Below are positions 34,434 through 41,269 of a DNA stretch of 64,000 bases, one piece after another. The first letter of the stretch is position 1. Every line of letters begins with the position of its first letter. The stretch comes from Candidatus Krumholzibacteriia bacterium (GTDB taxonomy: Bacteria; Krumholzibacteriota; Krumholzibacteriia; Krumholzibacteriales; Krumholzibacteriaceae). The DNA lies in the NCBI GenBank assembly GCA_023131975.1, contig JAGLYV010000077.1, forward strand, positions 40,594 to 104,593, given 5' to 3'. The notes under the pieces are model-generated. The model was not told the origin of the DNA and searched no databases. It saw only the letters and a program-made list of their open reading frames with translations. A program made the position numbers and the translations under genes.

Positions 34434-35267
34434 ATGACAACTGACAGAAAAACCTCCAGTATAGACAGCAGATATTTCGAAGATGTGGGGCGCTATCCAC
34501 TTCTTTCCAGAAGCGAGGAAATCGAACTTGCCAGAAAGATCAGAGATGGTGATGAGGAAGCCAGAAAGATACTTATTCTCAGCAATCTTAAGCTGGTTAT
34601 TACAATCGCGAAATCGTATTCCTCATACGGAGTTCCTTTTCTCGATCTCATCGAAGAGGGGAATCTCGGGCTTATAAAGGCCGTCAGCCGCTTTGACCCC
34701 GAAAAGGGATTCCGCTTCTCTACATATTCATCCTGGTGGATCAAACAGTCCATCGTAAGGGCCATTTCAAACTTTTCAAGGACGATCAGGATCCCCATTC
34801 ATGTATTCCAGCTGATGAAGAAGTACATGGCAGTGGAAAAGACTGCCGAGAACATGAGCCAGGAAGAAAAAGCTGACGTGCTGGGTATTTCCAGCAAAAA
34901 ACTTCGTATGATCGAGAATCTGGTCATGAATATCAAGGCATTGGATGTGTCGAGTAGTGTTGATTCATTCAATGAGCTTGCTACCAATTTTGACCCACCA
35001 GACGATACCGATGCTGAAAAGATAATCCTTCAGCAGATCGAACATGAGGAATTATCACGTCTTTTGGACAGGTTGTCTGAGAGAGAAAAACTTATCCTCA
35101 AGATCCGCTATGGATTTGATGATGGAGTCACACACACCCTGGCAGAAACAGGCCTGGTGATCAAGGTGTCCAGGGAAAGGGTCAGACAGCTTGAAGTCAG
35201 AGCATTGAGAAAACTTCGGTGCCTTCTAGAGGCCCAGGATCCAGCCGAAGAGAACCTCTGCCAATGA
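34434..35267 (+). CDS. RNA polymerase sigma-70 family factor, RpoS-like (group 2)
   Basis: About 277 residues. No region 1.1. Region 1.2 (YFEDVGRYPLLSRSEEIELARKIRDGD), region 2 (NLKLVITIAKSY, GVPFLDLIEEGNLGLIKAVSRFDPEKGFRFSTYSSWWIKQSI), region 3 and region 4 (EREKLILKIRYG, VSRERVRQLEVRALRKLR) are complete. GGGAAG lies 5 bases before ATG 34434; an ATG at 34413 overlaps the lipoprotein stop but has no ribosome-binding site. Size and lack of region 1.1 fit an alternative factor such as RpoS. It follows surE, pcm and an nlpD-like gene, as rpoS does in enterobacteria, so a stationary-phase role is a reasonable inference. Confidence 0.88.
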   Translation: MTTDRKTSSIDSRYFEDVGRYPLLSRSEEIELARKIRDGDEEARKILILSNLKLVITIAKSYSSYGVPFLDLIEEGNLGLIKAVSRFDPEKGFRFSTYSSWWIKQSIVRAISNFSRTIRIPIHVFQLMKKYMAVEKTAENMSQEEKADVLGISSKKLRMIENLVMNIKALDVSSSVDSFNELATNFDPPDDTDAEKIILQQIEHEELSRLLDRLSEREKLILKIRYGFDDGVTHTLAETGLVIKVSRERVRQLEVRALRKLRCLLEAQDPAEENLCQ

Positions 35268-35277
35268 AAGAGATGTC

Positions 35278-35799
35278 ATGATTGAAGATATAATAAAACA
35301 AATAAGGGAGATACCTGACTTCCCAAGCAAGGGCATTTTATTTCGTGATATTACCCCGGCCCTTCTCGATCCAAACACTTTTCGAATGATTTCAGAAGAG
35401 ATGACAAAGAAATACCGGGAAATGCAGTTTGACAAGATTGCGGGGATCGAATCCCGCGGTTTCTTTTTTGCGTCTGTTCTCGCCCTCAGCCTTGGCAAAG
35501 GTCTCATACCTCTGCGAAAACCAGGCAAACTCCCATGGAATACCGTCTCGGAAGATTATTCTCTCGAATACGGGACATCGAGTCTGGAAATGCATGTTGA
35601 CGCAGTGAGTGCGGGGGAGAAGGTGCTTATAGTCGATGACCTTCTTGCTACTGGCGGTACTGCCGCAGCTGCCGCGAGGCTCATCGAAAAGCAGGGAGGG
35701 GAAGTGGCGGAACTATTCTTTGTATTAGAATTGACTGGATTGAAGGGGTCGGAACAGCTTGGAGGCAGGCCTTACTCTTCATTGATCGAGTTTAAATAA
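35278..35799 (+). CDS. apt: Adenine phosphoribosyltransferase
   Basis: 173 residues, standard Apt size. Makes AMP from adenine and PRPP for purine salvage. Motifs: REIPDFPSKGILFRDITPAL, GIESRGFFFA, LRKPGKLPW, and the PRPP loop VLIVDDLLATGGTAAAA. It starts 10 bases after the sigma-factor gene, so is probably cotranscribed with it. Confidence 0.96.
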   Translation: MIEDIIKQIREIPDFPSKGILFRDITPALLDPNTFRMISEEMTKKYREMQFDKIAGIESRGFFFASVLALSLGKGLIPLRKPGKLPWNTVSEDYSLEYGTSSLEMHVDAVSAGEKVLIVDDLLATGGTAAAAARLIEKQGGEVAELFFVLELTGLKGSEQLGGRPYSSLIEFK

Positions 35800-35808
35800 A
35801 GAATTAAT

Positions 35809-35837
35809 TTGCCATTTAATTGATAACACCATAACAT
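35809..35837 (+). promoter_or_regulatory. Sigma-70 promoter for tRNA-Arg (CCT)
   Basis: TTGCCA (35809-35814), 17 bases, TAACAT (35832-35837), ending 16 bases before the mature tRNA at 35854. Confidence 0.5.
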
Positions 35838-35853
35838 ATGGTAACGAATAAAA

Positions 35854-35930
35854 GCCCCCGTAGCTCAGGTGGATAGAGCACCGGTTTCCTAAACCGGGTG
35901 TCAGACGTTCGAGTCGTCTCGGGGGCGCCA
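35854..35930 (+). tRNA. tRNA-Arg (anticodon CCT)
   Basis: Acceptor GCCCCCG/CGGGGGC, D-stem GCTC/GAGC, anticodon stem CCGGT/ACCGG with loop TTCCTAA (anticodon CCT, reads AGG), T-loop TTCGAGT, discriminator G and encoded CCA. Confidence 0.96.
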
Positions 35931-35933
35931 TAT

Positions 35934-36112
35934 ATAAAAAGGGAATAGCTTTAAAAAGCCGTTCCCTTTTTATATAAAACGAGGTTAGCTATCTCCACAT
36001 TGCTTCACGTGTCATGACCAACCTAAGGCCTGAGCAGCAAGATCGCTCCGCTAAAAGATAGGCTTGGAGCTGATCGATCACGATCGCGTAGAAATCAGCT
36101 ATTGCCCCGTTT
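35934..36112 (-). ncRNA. Candidate structured small RNA (6S-like topology)
   Basis: A consensus promoter (36119-36146) would start an RNA near 36112 that ends at the terminator 35936-35971, about 180 bases. No frame in it has a ribosome-binding site. Its two ends pair: 36111-36105 (AACGGGG) with 35984-35978 (CCUCGUU), 36101-36097 with 35990-35986, and 36095-36087 with 35999-35991, about 21 pairs with one bulge and four G-U pairs. The inner 87 bases fold into further short irregular stems. A long rod with a closed base, this size, and a very strong AT-preceded promoter resemble 6S RNA, the RNA polymerase regulator, but I see no decisive sequence match. It may be another ncRNA family. Confidence 0.55.
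35936..35971. terminator. Bidirectional terminator between tRNA-Arg and the minus-strand RNA
   Basis: AAAAAGGGAA pairs with TTCCCTTTTT, with an inner GCTTT/AAGC part. A-runs and T-runs flank both sides, so it can stop the tRNA-Arg transcript (plus) and the candidate small RNA (minus). Confidence 0.85.
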
Positions 36113-36118
36113 GTCCTG

Positions 36119-36146
36119 ATTATATGGGACGCGGAACGTATGTCAA
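36119..36146 (-). promoter_or_regulatory. Consensus sigma-70 promoter of the small RNA
   Basis: On the minus strand TTGACA (36146-36141), 16 bases, TATAAT (36124-36119): both hexamers are perfect. Upstream of the -35 box (36147-36190) the DNA is strongly A/T-rich, like an UP element. It is the best promoter match I found in the window. Confidence 0.75.
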
Positions 36147-36265
36147 GGAATAAAATGAAATATTTATCAAATTCTAATATGTTTATTATCAAAAGACTAG
36201 GTAGTTATATTCATAAATCACATCAATAATATCAAGGTAGGCGCAAAAGGTATTAAAATGAAACA
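36147..36265. other. A/T-rich spacer without a gene
   Basis: Rich in A and T, no supported reading frame. It separates the terminator of the minus-strand small ORF from the promoter of the minus-strand small RNA and may act as an upstream promoter element for the latter. Confidence 0.5.
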
Positions 36266-36296
36266 TTCCCGCCGATACACCCTATACCGACGGGAA
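36266..36296 (-). terminator. Terminator hairpin behind the 15-codon ORF
   Basis: On the minus strand TTCCCGTCGGTA pairs with TATCGGCGGGAA, 12 base pairs including two G-U pairs, then a U-rich stretch (UGUUUCAUUUUAA). On the plus strand the two G-U positions become C-A mismatches, so the structure is built for the minus-strand RNA. Confidence 0.6.
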
Positions 36297-36323
36297 CATT
36301 TATAGAATAGGACCGAGATATCG

Positions 36324-36371
36324 TTAACGCAGCCACCAGAATAAATCGATTATCAGCATAATGGGCAGCAT
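36324..36371 (-). CDS. 15-residue hydrophobic small ORF with perfect ribosome-binding site
   Basis: Minus-strand ATG at 36371, 15 codons, TAA at 36326-36324. The peptide MLPIMLIIDLFWWLR is strongly hydrophobic with one Asp, two Trp and a terminal Arg, so it would probably sit in or on the membrane. GGAGGTGAT (36384-36376), a perfect complement of the 16S rRNA 3' end, lies 6 bases (from GGAGGTG) before the ATG. A TATAAT box at 36441-36436 lies upstream and a terminator hairpin 27 bases downstream, so the unit is complete: promoter, ribosome-binding site, ORF, terminator. Function unknown; leader peptide, toxin-like peptide or small membrane regulator are all possible. It is not similar to anything I recognise. 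Confidence 0.5.
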   Translation of the reverse strand: MLPIMLIIDLFWWLR

Positions 36372-36422
36372 GGCAATCACCTCCGTATTCCTGAACAACT
36401 GCTTCTCGGTTTCAATTAACTG

Positions 36423-36441
36423 ATCGGATCATCCGATTATA
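36423..36441 (-). promoter_or_regulatory. -10 box and overlapping palindrome upstream of the small ORF
   Basis: TATAAT (minus, 36441-36436) with no good -35 box (best GGCACA at 18 bases). A perfect inverted repeat, ATCGGA-TCA-TCCGAT (36423-36437), covers the expected start point and could be an operator. Confidence 0.4.
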
Positions 36442-36482
36442 AAGTTTAGCTGCATTAAGTGTGCCGAAAGCGTATATCGCTT

Positions 36483-36510
36483 CGCCTCGCCTGATATATC
36501 AGACGAGGCG
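36483..36510 (-). repeat. 28-base palindrome
   Basis: Two 14-base arms centred between 36496 and 36497 (CGCCTCG.CTGATA and its mirror) pair at 13 of 14 positions; the odd pair is C-A on plus but U-G on minus, so a full hairpin forms only in minus-strand RNA. A second short stem (AAGCG/CGCTT, 36470-36484) adjoins it. It could end the SpoIIE-phosphatase mRNA, though no U-run follows, or be a protein-binding site upstream of the small ORF. Confidence 0.6.
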
Positions 36511-36680
36511 TCCCCATTCTACGTTAAAATATATAGTTAGGCGGATAGATAAACCGGCTAAGGTATACAGGATATATTACGCTAATTGTATTGTGGCGTA
36601 TATTCTACCGGATGGGGGTCCTTTATGCTTGCGTTCCGCATTGATGCGATTCTCATTTTTAAGTTCCCAGTAATTCCTGT
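36511..36680. other. Intergenic stretch downstream of the SpoIIE-type gene
   Basis: About 170 bases in which I see no gene with a plausible ribosome-binding site, no tRNA and no known riboswitch. It would be the 3' trailer of the minus-strand phosphatase mRNA. Confidence 0.5.
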
Positions 36681-39212
36681 CTATGTATCAGAGTTACCGC
36701 TGGATGCAAATTCCTCCCTGAAATCATCAGATACTTCTTTTGATTTCTCGTTGCGTTTCAGAATGACTATAGTCATGTCATCCTTGTAAAGGCCCTCTCC
36801 GAAAGACATCAGATTGTCATAGAGCGACTCTATCATCTCATCTGCATCGACAGATGAATGCTCCTGTAGGAATCCTGCAAGCCGTGTTTCGCCGAAATAT
36901 TCTTCTCTTGAATTCTCCTGATCGATGATCCCATCTGTATAGATCGCCAGGATATCGTTCTTTCTCAGCTTGATCATTCCCTCCTGATAAACCGATTCGG
37001 GGTCAACACCTACCAGGATACCACCCCTCTTCAACTGAATGACTGTCCCATCACTTCTAATCAACAGGGGAGGGAAGGAGCCGCCGTTACAATAATGAAG
37101 AAGTCCGTTACAGTCATCATATACAGCGTAGAAGAATGTAGCGAATTTACTTACTTCACTTCTGATATAGAGTGATTTATTCAAAGCGGAAAGGACTTCT
37201 CCCGGAGATCTGTCCTCGGTGGCTTCGGCGCGGAAAGATGCCTGGAGAGTCGTCATCAGTAATGATGCCGGGATACCTTTCCCGGAAACGTCGGCCACAG
37301 CGACACCGATCTTCCCGTTATCGAATTCAACGAAATCATAGAAATCCCCACCCACTTCGCGACAGTTTCTCAATCGCCCCTTTATTGTGGAGTGTTTGAG
37401 AAGTGGGGGGGCTTCGGGAAGCAGCCGCTGCTGTATCTTGCTGGCCAGATGGACTTCTTTCTCCAACTTCTCTTTTTCCTTCGATACGTTGAATAACACA
37501 TTACTCCTGATTGCGGCAGCGCTTCTTTCTCCGAGGATTTCGAGCATCTCCGCGTCCGCGCCGTCAAAAGGCTTACCCGATTTTTTTCGTCCTATTATTA
37601 TTAACCCCGGCATCTCGTTCTGCTCGACCATCGGTATGACAACGGAAATGTGAACCATCGATATCAATTCCAGTGAGATCCTGTCGAGATTATTCATGGT
37701 CCAGAGGCTGTCGAAGCATTCCACCATCACTGGTTGCCTCCCGACCCGGGCTATCCTTATCAATTTCATACTTGAGGGCAGGGAGGTAAGTGGCAGAACA
37801 GTCTTTTCGGGTCGACTCTTTCTCCTGACGTATGTATCCGTGTCTTTTTCGAACGTAAAGATATGGACATATTCCGGTGTGAACATCTCGTATATCTCTT
37901 TAGCAGTGAAGTCGGCTATCTCCTCCTGAGATGAGAGAAACTGGATCCGTCTTGAGAACTCGATCATCCTTTCCCTGAATTTCCGTCTGTTTCTGAAAAA
38001 GACCCAGTCCACAAAATGAATGATGCCAGCACGTGCCATCACAAAGGCGATAACAGCAAGCATGAGCACTATCGTCAGCATCGAAAGTTGCTTTCCATCT
38101 GGTAAGCCCGGGAATCTTTCAAAGATATCTCGGGCGAATAAATAGATCATGCTCCCCAGGACCGCTGGCACAAGGACATAGGCCAGACCCGTTTTGAAGA
38201 CGACCCTCATGTCGAACGCGTCATGTCTGAGGATAGCGTAGGCGAAAGAAATCGGCATGAGGGACAGGAACACCATCGAAAAAGTATCAAAAGGTATATC
38301 GAGAGAGGGAGCAAACTGCCTGATAAGCATAACGAAAGTAGCGGGAGCAGTGCCGGCTATCAGGCCTATTGTGGCGATCCTGAATTTGACCCTCTGAACT
38401 TTGTCCGACGTCATATAGGTCCTGATAAAGAGGGAGACTCCTCCGGTCATATAGACAAGCCAGTAAACTGACGCTATTCCATTGAATCCAAGCAGTATGA
38501 ATGAAGGCAGTTCCATCGAATAATTAACAAGCGCGAGGACAAACATCGATAGAAAGATCAGTACCGGAGCAACATACAGGCTTCTCTCGATAGTAGACCG
38601 CTTGGTTCCGGCATGTATCTCCTTTCCCGGAAAAATCAGGAAGAGATGCAGGAACACAGCGGGTAAAAAAGCAAAAACCCCGTCATAAAACACTTCTCCG
38701 ATCACATGGAGCAGGTTAATAGAGGTAGAAGGCCTTTGCGTAAGCAGAAATGCAAACAGGAGGCAGTTGAATGCATAAAGGCGCCCCAGGACATCCTGCC
38801 TTTTATAGATCACGTATGAGCCTACGACCATAAAAATCAGAGCTGTCAGAGAAAGGGCTATCTTTCGAGAAGTCTTGTTACCAGGCTGGTCTATGGTATC
38901 TATTTCCAGATCGAACATAGAGTCAGCCCTGACAATCGTAAAAACCTGGGAAGAAAAGGGAGTGTTGGAACGTGTCAGATATTTGAAATGAATTATGTTC
39001 CTGGGCCGAATACCGTTGACAGCCACTACCCGGTCACCTGCTACCAGGTCTTTTTCGGCGTTGGGACTCTCTTTTTCAAATTCCAGAAAGACAAGGTTAT
39101 TGTGACGGATCCCGTGGTAGGGTGCTCTGGTAAAATCCGCAAGGCCAAAAAGATCCAGGATAGTAATAAGAAAGGCGGTTACCACCAGAGCGATTCTCAG
39201 AGTCCTGGTCAC
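36681..39212 (-). CDS. Membrane SpoIIE/RsbU-type serine phosphatase with PDZ-like, multi-helix and GAF regions
   Basis: 843 residues from GTG 39212 with AAGGAG upstream. Order: one N-terminal helix, an extracytoplasmic PDZ-like loop (KDLVAGDRVVAVNGI, about 55-75), about eight more transmembrane helices (115-400), a GAF-like domain (about 425-570), a short coiled coil (KEKLEKEVHLASKIQQRLLPEAPP) and a PP2C-type phosphatase domain (GGDFYDFVEFDNGKIGVAVADVSGKGIPASLLM; TDGIIDQEN; DDMTIVIL). The acidic metal ligands are kept, so it should be active. Such phosphatases usually act on anti-anti-sigma (STAS) proteins; none is encoded nearby. It is divergent from the TPR gene. Confidence 0.88.
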   Translation of the reverse strand: MTRTLRIALVVTAFLITILDLFGLADFTRAPYHGIRHNNLVFLEFEKESPNAEKDLVAGDRVVAVNGIRPRNIIHFKYLTRSNTPFSSQVFTIVRADSMFDLEIDTIDQPGNKTSRKIALSLTALIFMVVGSYVIYKRQDVLGRLYAFNCLLFAFLLTQRPSTSINLLHVIGEVFYDGVFAFLPAVFLHLFLIFPGKEIHAGTKRSTIERSLYVAPVLIFLSMFVLALVNYSMELPSFILLGFNGIASVYWLVYMTGGVSLFIRTYMTSDKVQRVKFRIATIGLIAGTAPATFVMLIRQFAPSLDIPFDTFSMVFLSLMPISFAYAILRHDAFDMRVVFKTGLAYVLVPAVLGSMIYLFARDIFERFPGLPDGKQLSMLTIVLMLAVIAFVMARAGIIHFVDWVFFRNRRKFRERMIEFSRRIQFLSSQEEIADFTAKEIYEMFTPEYVHIFTFEKDTDTYVRRKSRPEKTVLPLTSLPSSMKLIRIARVGRQPVMVECFDSLWTMNNLDRISLELISMVHISVVIPMVEQNEMPGLIIIGRKKSGKPFDGADAEMLEILGERSAAAIRSNVLFNVSKEKEKLEKEVHLASKIQQRLLPEAPPLLKHSTIKGRLRNCREVGGDFYDFVEFDNGKIGVAVADVSGKGIPASLLMTTLQASFRAEATEDRSPGEVLSALNKSLYIRSEVSKFATFFYAVYDDCNGLLHYCNGGSFPPLLIRSDGTVIQLKRGGILVGVDPESVYQEGMIKLRKNDILAIYTDGIIDQENSREEYFGETRLAGFLQEHSSVDADEMIESLYDNLMSFGEGLYKDDMTIVILKRNEKSKEVSDDFREEFASSGNSDT

Positions 39213-39370
39213 ACATTCTCCTTTCTCTACCGGTTTTGCGATGAGTCTCGCAGAATGGCTTCCGCGCTGTCAATCCAAATATCAATAGGGGAGGGGGGGA
39301 AGATGGCATATATTTCCCTTGAATAAATGAACCGGGAAGTGTTAATTATGTCTAAAAGGAGGTATGGGAA

Positions 39371-40039
39371 GTGTCTCATAACAAGTTATCAAGACATGAA
39401 TTGAAAGAAGATGGTTTTGTCACGTTTGTTCTCGAGGCCCGGGAATACATGAGGGAGAATCAGAACAAGCTTTTCGCCGGCCTCATCGTTCTTATTGTTG
39501 TCGTTGCCGGAGCGATCTGGATGAACAACTCCAGGATGCAGGCAAGAGAGAGTGCCGAGGCACAATTCTCCGAAGCACTTGCATCTTACGGTGCCGGACA
39601 GATCAAGACAGCAGAAGAGATGTTCAAGATAATCGATGATCGATTCGGAAGTCTGGAACAGGGAGTCTGCTCTCTTTACTTCCTTGGAAAGATCGCTCTT
39701 GCCGAGGGAAGAAATACCGAGGCTACAGCCTATTTCGAAGAATACATCTCCATGAGTTCGAAGTATCCTTTCTTCAGGGATCCGGCACGGGAGGGCCTGG
39801 CGGTTTCGTATGAGAACGCTCGGGATTACGTCAAGGCATCCGAGATATACCTTGAACTTTCCGAAGACCTCTCGTCAAATAAGTTCATGGGAGAGACCTA
39901 CCTCGAAAGAGCTGCCGACAACCTGCAACTTGCCAATCAGAGGACCAGGGCCATTGAAGTCCTTGAGAAGCTCGTAGAGATGACAAGTGGTGAGAAGCGT
40001 CGAAACCTGGAGATCCAGCTGGATCTTCTGCGGGGATAA
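39371..40039 (+). CDS. Membrane-anchored TPR protein, YfgM-like
   Basis: 222 residues from GTG 39371, with AAGGAGG 8 bases upstream. A cytoplasmic N-terminus (SRHELKEDGFVTFVLEAREYMRENQNK) leads to one transmembrane helix (LFAGLIVLIVVVAGAIWM) and periplasmic TPRs (about 65-215). The opening and layout match the YfgM/tetratricopeptide family, which assists secretion and folding of envelope proteins in E. coli; no BamB-like gene follows here. Two bases separate it from the DUF4870 gene. Confidence 0.75.
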   Translation: MSHNKLSRHELKEDGFVTFVLEAREYMRENQNKLFAGLIVLIVVVAGAIWMNNSRMQARESAEAQFSEALASYGAGQIKTAEEMFKIIDDRFGSLEQGVCSLYFLGKIALAEGRNTEATAYFEEYISMSSKYPFFRDPAREGLAVSYENARDYVKASEIYLELSEDLSSNKFMGETYLERAADNLQLANQRTRAIEVLEKLVEMTSGEKRRNLEIQLDLLRG

Positions 40040-40041
40040 TC

Positions 40042-40446
40042 ATGGACGAAAACATGAACACCAAGTTGCCCGAGGTCAGCACCCACGAACCTTCCGAGCG
40101 ATCCAGATGGATTGCCGCTTTGAGCTATGTCGGGTTTCTCTGCTTCTTTTCTCTGTGGAAGTCGAAGAACGATCCGTTCGTGAAATATCATGCGAGGCAG
40201 GGATTCTTGCTACTCCTTGGAGAATGTATTATCTTGATCATGACGGTCATCCTCGATCTGACAATCGGACGCCTGAGGTTTATCGGGGTGCTGATAGTCG
40301 GATTGATTCAACTGATAGCAGGGCTTGGCGCGTTAACATTATCTGTCATCGGCTTCGTAAAAGCTCTGTTTGGAGAGTACTGGCACCTGCCGTTTTTCGG
40401 TGATTACAGAGAGAAGATCCCCGGTTTTCATAAGGAAGTGTCATAA
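40042..40446 (+). CDS. DUF4870-like small membrane protein
   Basis: 134 residues. After a polar N-terminus (about 22 residues) come three hydrophobic segments (WIAALSYVGFLCFFSLW; GFLLLLGECIILIMTVIL; VLIVGLIQLIAGLGALTLSVIGFV). The segment KNDPFVKYHARQGFLLLL is the hallmark of the DUF4870/Tic20-like family (FVRFHARQ). Function unknown. The end of the gene is followed by a promoter-like TTGACA, so it is probably the last gene of a two-gene unit with the TPR protein. Confidence 0.78.
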   Translation: MDENMNTKLPEVSTHEPSERSRWIAALSYVGFLCFFSLWKSKNDPFVKYHARQGFLLLLGECIILIMTVILDLTIGRLRFIGVLIVGLIQLIAGLGALTLSVIGFVKALFGEYWHLPFFGDYREKIPGFHKEVS

Positions 40447-40453
40447 GTTTTTC

Positions 40454-40483
40454 TTGACACTATTAACCGCGGGTGGGTAACCT
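40454..40483 (+). promoter_or_regulatory. Possible promoter of the secreted-protein gene
   Basis: A perfect TTGACA (40454-40459), 18 bases, then TAACCT (40478-40483). The -10 match is weak. The leader of about 65 bases ends in AAGGAGGG, 6 bases before the ATG at 40554. Confidence 0.35.
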
Positions 40484-40553
40484 ACGGCAGAAATAAAGAT
40501 TATCGGGCGACTTGAGACATTTGGTATTTGGGAATCCTTAAGGAGGGTTTAAG

Positions 40554-41132
40554 ATGAAGAAACTGTCAATAATTGCCATTCTTGTATTGATGACAGCATC
40601 AGCAGTATCAGCACATGACGGTTCTATCGGTATTTATACCAGTAAACTTGCCACAGATTGTGATGGTGATGTTCCCCCGTTCACACCTTATGATGTTTAT
40701 ATCATGTATTTCAGAAGTACCAGCGGCCCCGACGGAATAACCGCCGCAGAATTCAGGGTTGAGATCTCAGCTCCAGCAACCATCTTGATATCACAAACAA
40801 CGTGGAATCCCAGCATTCTTACAAACGGTTCTATCACCACCGGTGTCGCCGTGACATTCCAGGGTGTGACCTGCTACGGGCCTGGTCAGGAGCTGATATA
40901 CCTGGCTACACTTCAGCTCATGGATATTGCTGGAACACCCGCCGGATGGACGGTACGGATCCTCGGGGATCCGAGATCGAGCACGGGAACCGGGCTGAAT
41001 GTCGCGATCTGTGATGAATTCAAGACTATGGCCCCGGTGCTTGGCGGCTGGTTTGTGGGAGAAGAGGGCGGATGTAACATCGGCGCGGAATCGAGGACAT
41101 GGGGAGCCGTAAAAAGCCTCTACAATCAGTAA
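40554..41132 (+). CDS. Secreted protein of unknown function, cohesin-like beta fold
   Basis: 192 residues with a clear Sec signal (MKKLSIIAILVLMTASAVSA, cleavage after AVSA). The mature part is polar and beta-rich with four cysteines (TDCDGD, VTCYGP, ICDEF, GGCNIG) that could form two disulfides. The run of short strands with a central PAT-ILISQTTWNP segment loosely recalls cohesin-type domains, but I see no diagnostic motif. A very strong ribosome-binding site (AAGGAGGG) and its own promoter and terminator suggest a monocistronic, well-translated gene. I do not recognise a family. Confidence 0.75.
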   Translation: MKKLSIIAILVLMTASAVSAHDGSIGIYTSKLATDCDGDVPPFTPYDVYIMYFRSTSGPDGITAAEFRVEISAPATILISQTTWNPSILTNGSITTGVAVTFQGVTCYGPGQELIYLATLQLMDIAGTPAGWTVRILGDPRSSTGTGLNVAICDEFKTMAPVLGGWFVGEEGGCNIGAESRTWGAVKSLYNQ

Positions 41133-41147
41133 GTGATAATCGTAAAG

Positions 41148-41176
41148 CCCGGGGGAGCGTAGAAACCCCGGGTTTT
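41148..41176 (+). terminator. Terminator between the secreted-protein gene and leuS
   Basis: CCCGGGG (41148-41154) pairs with CCCCGGG (41166-41172), followed by TTTT. It may also serve leuS from the other strand, where the stem is followed by CTTTA. Confidence 0.75.
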
Positions 41177-41269
41177 CTATTTACGCAATAAATGGCGTAT
41201 AATATATATTATGTTAACCAATTACAATAAGCTTTTGCTGGCTAAGTGCTGCATCTAGTTGTGTATTAA

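Noticed and set aside
35989-36192. Minus-strand frame of 67 codons in the gap after tRNA-Arg
   Set aside because: It starts with TTG without a ribosome-binding site, crosses the consensus promoter and the paired stems of the candidate small RNA, and its peptide matches nothing I know.
36258-36305. Plus-strand 15-codon ORF (MKHSRRYTLYRREHL) with AAAGG upstream
   Set aside because: It lies wholly over the terminator hairpin of the minus-strand small ORF, whose G-U pairs favour the minus strand; its weak ribosome-binding site is best taken as chance.
36536-36542. GTTAGGC, resembling an integron attC core site
   Set aside because: No matching RYYYAAC partner at a suitable distance, no integrase and no gene cassettes nearby.
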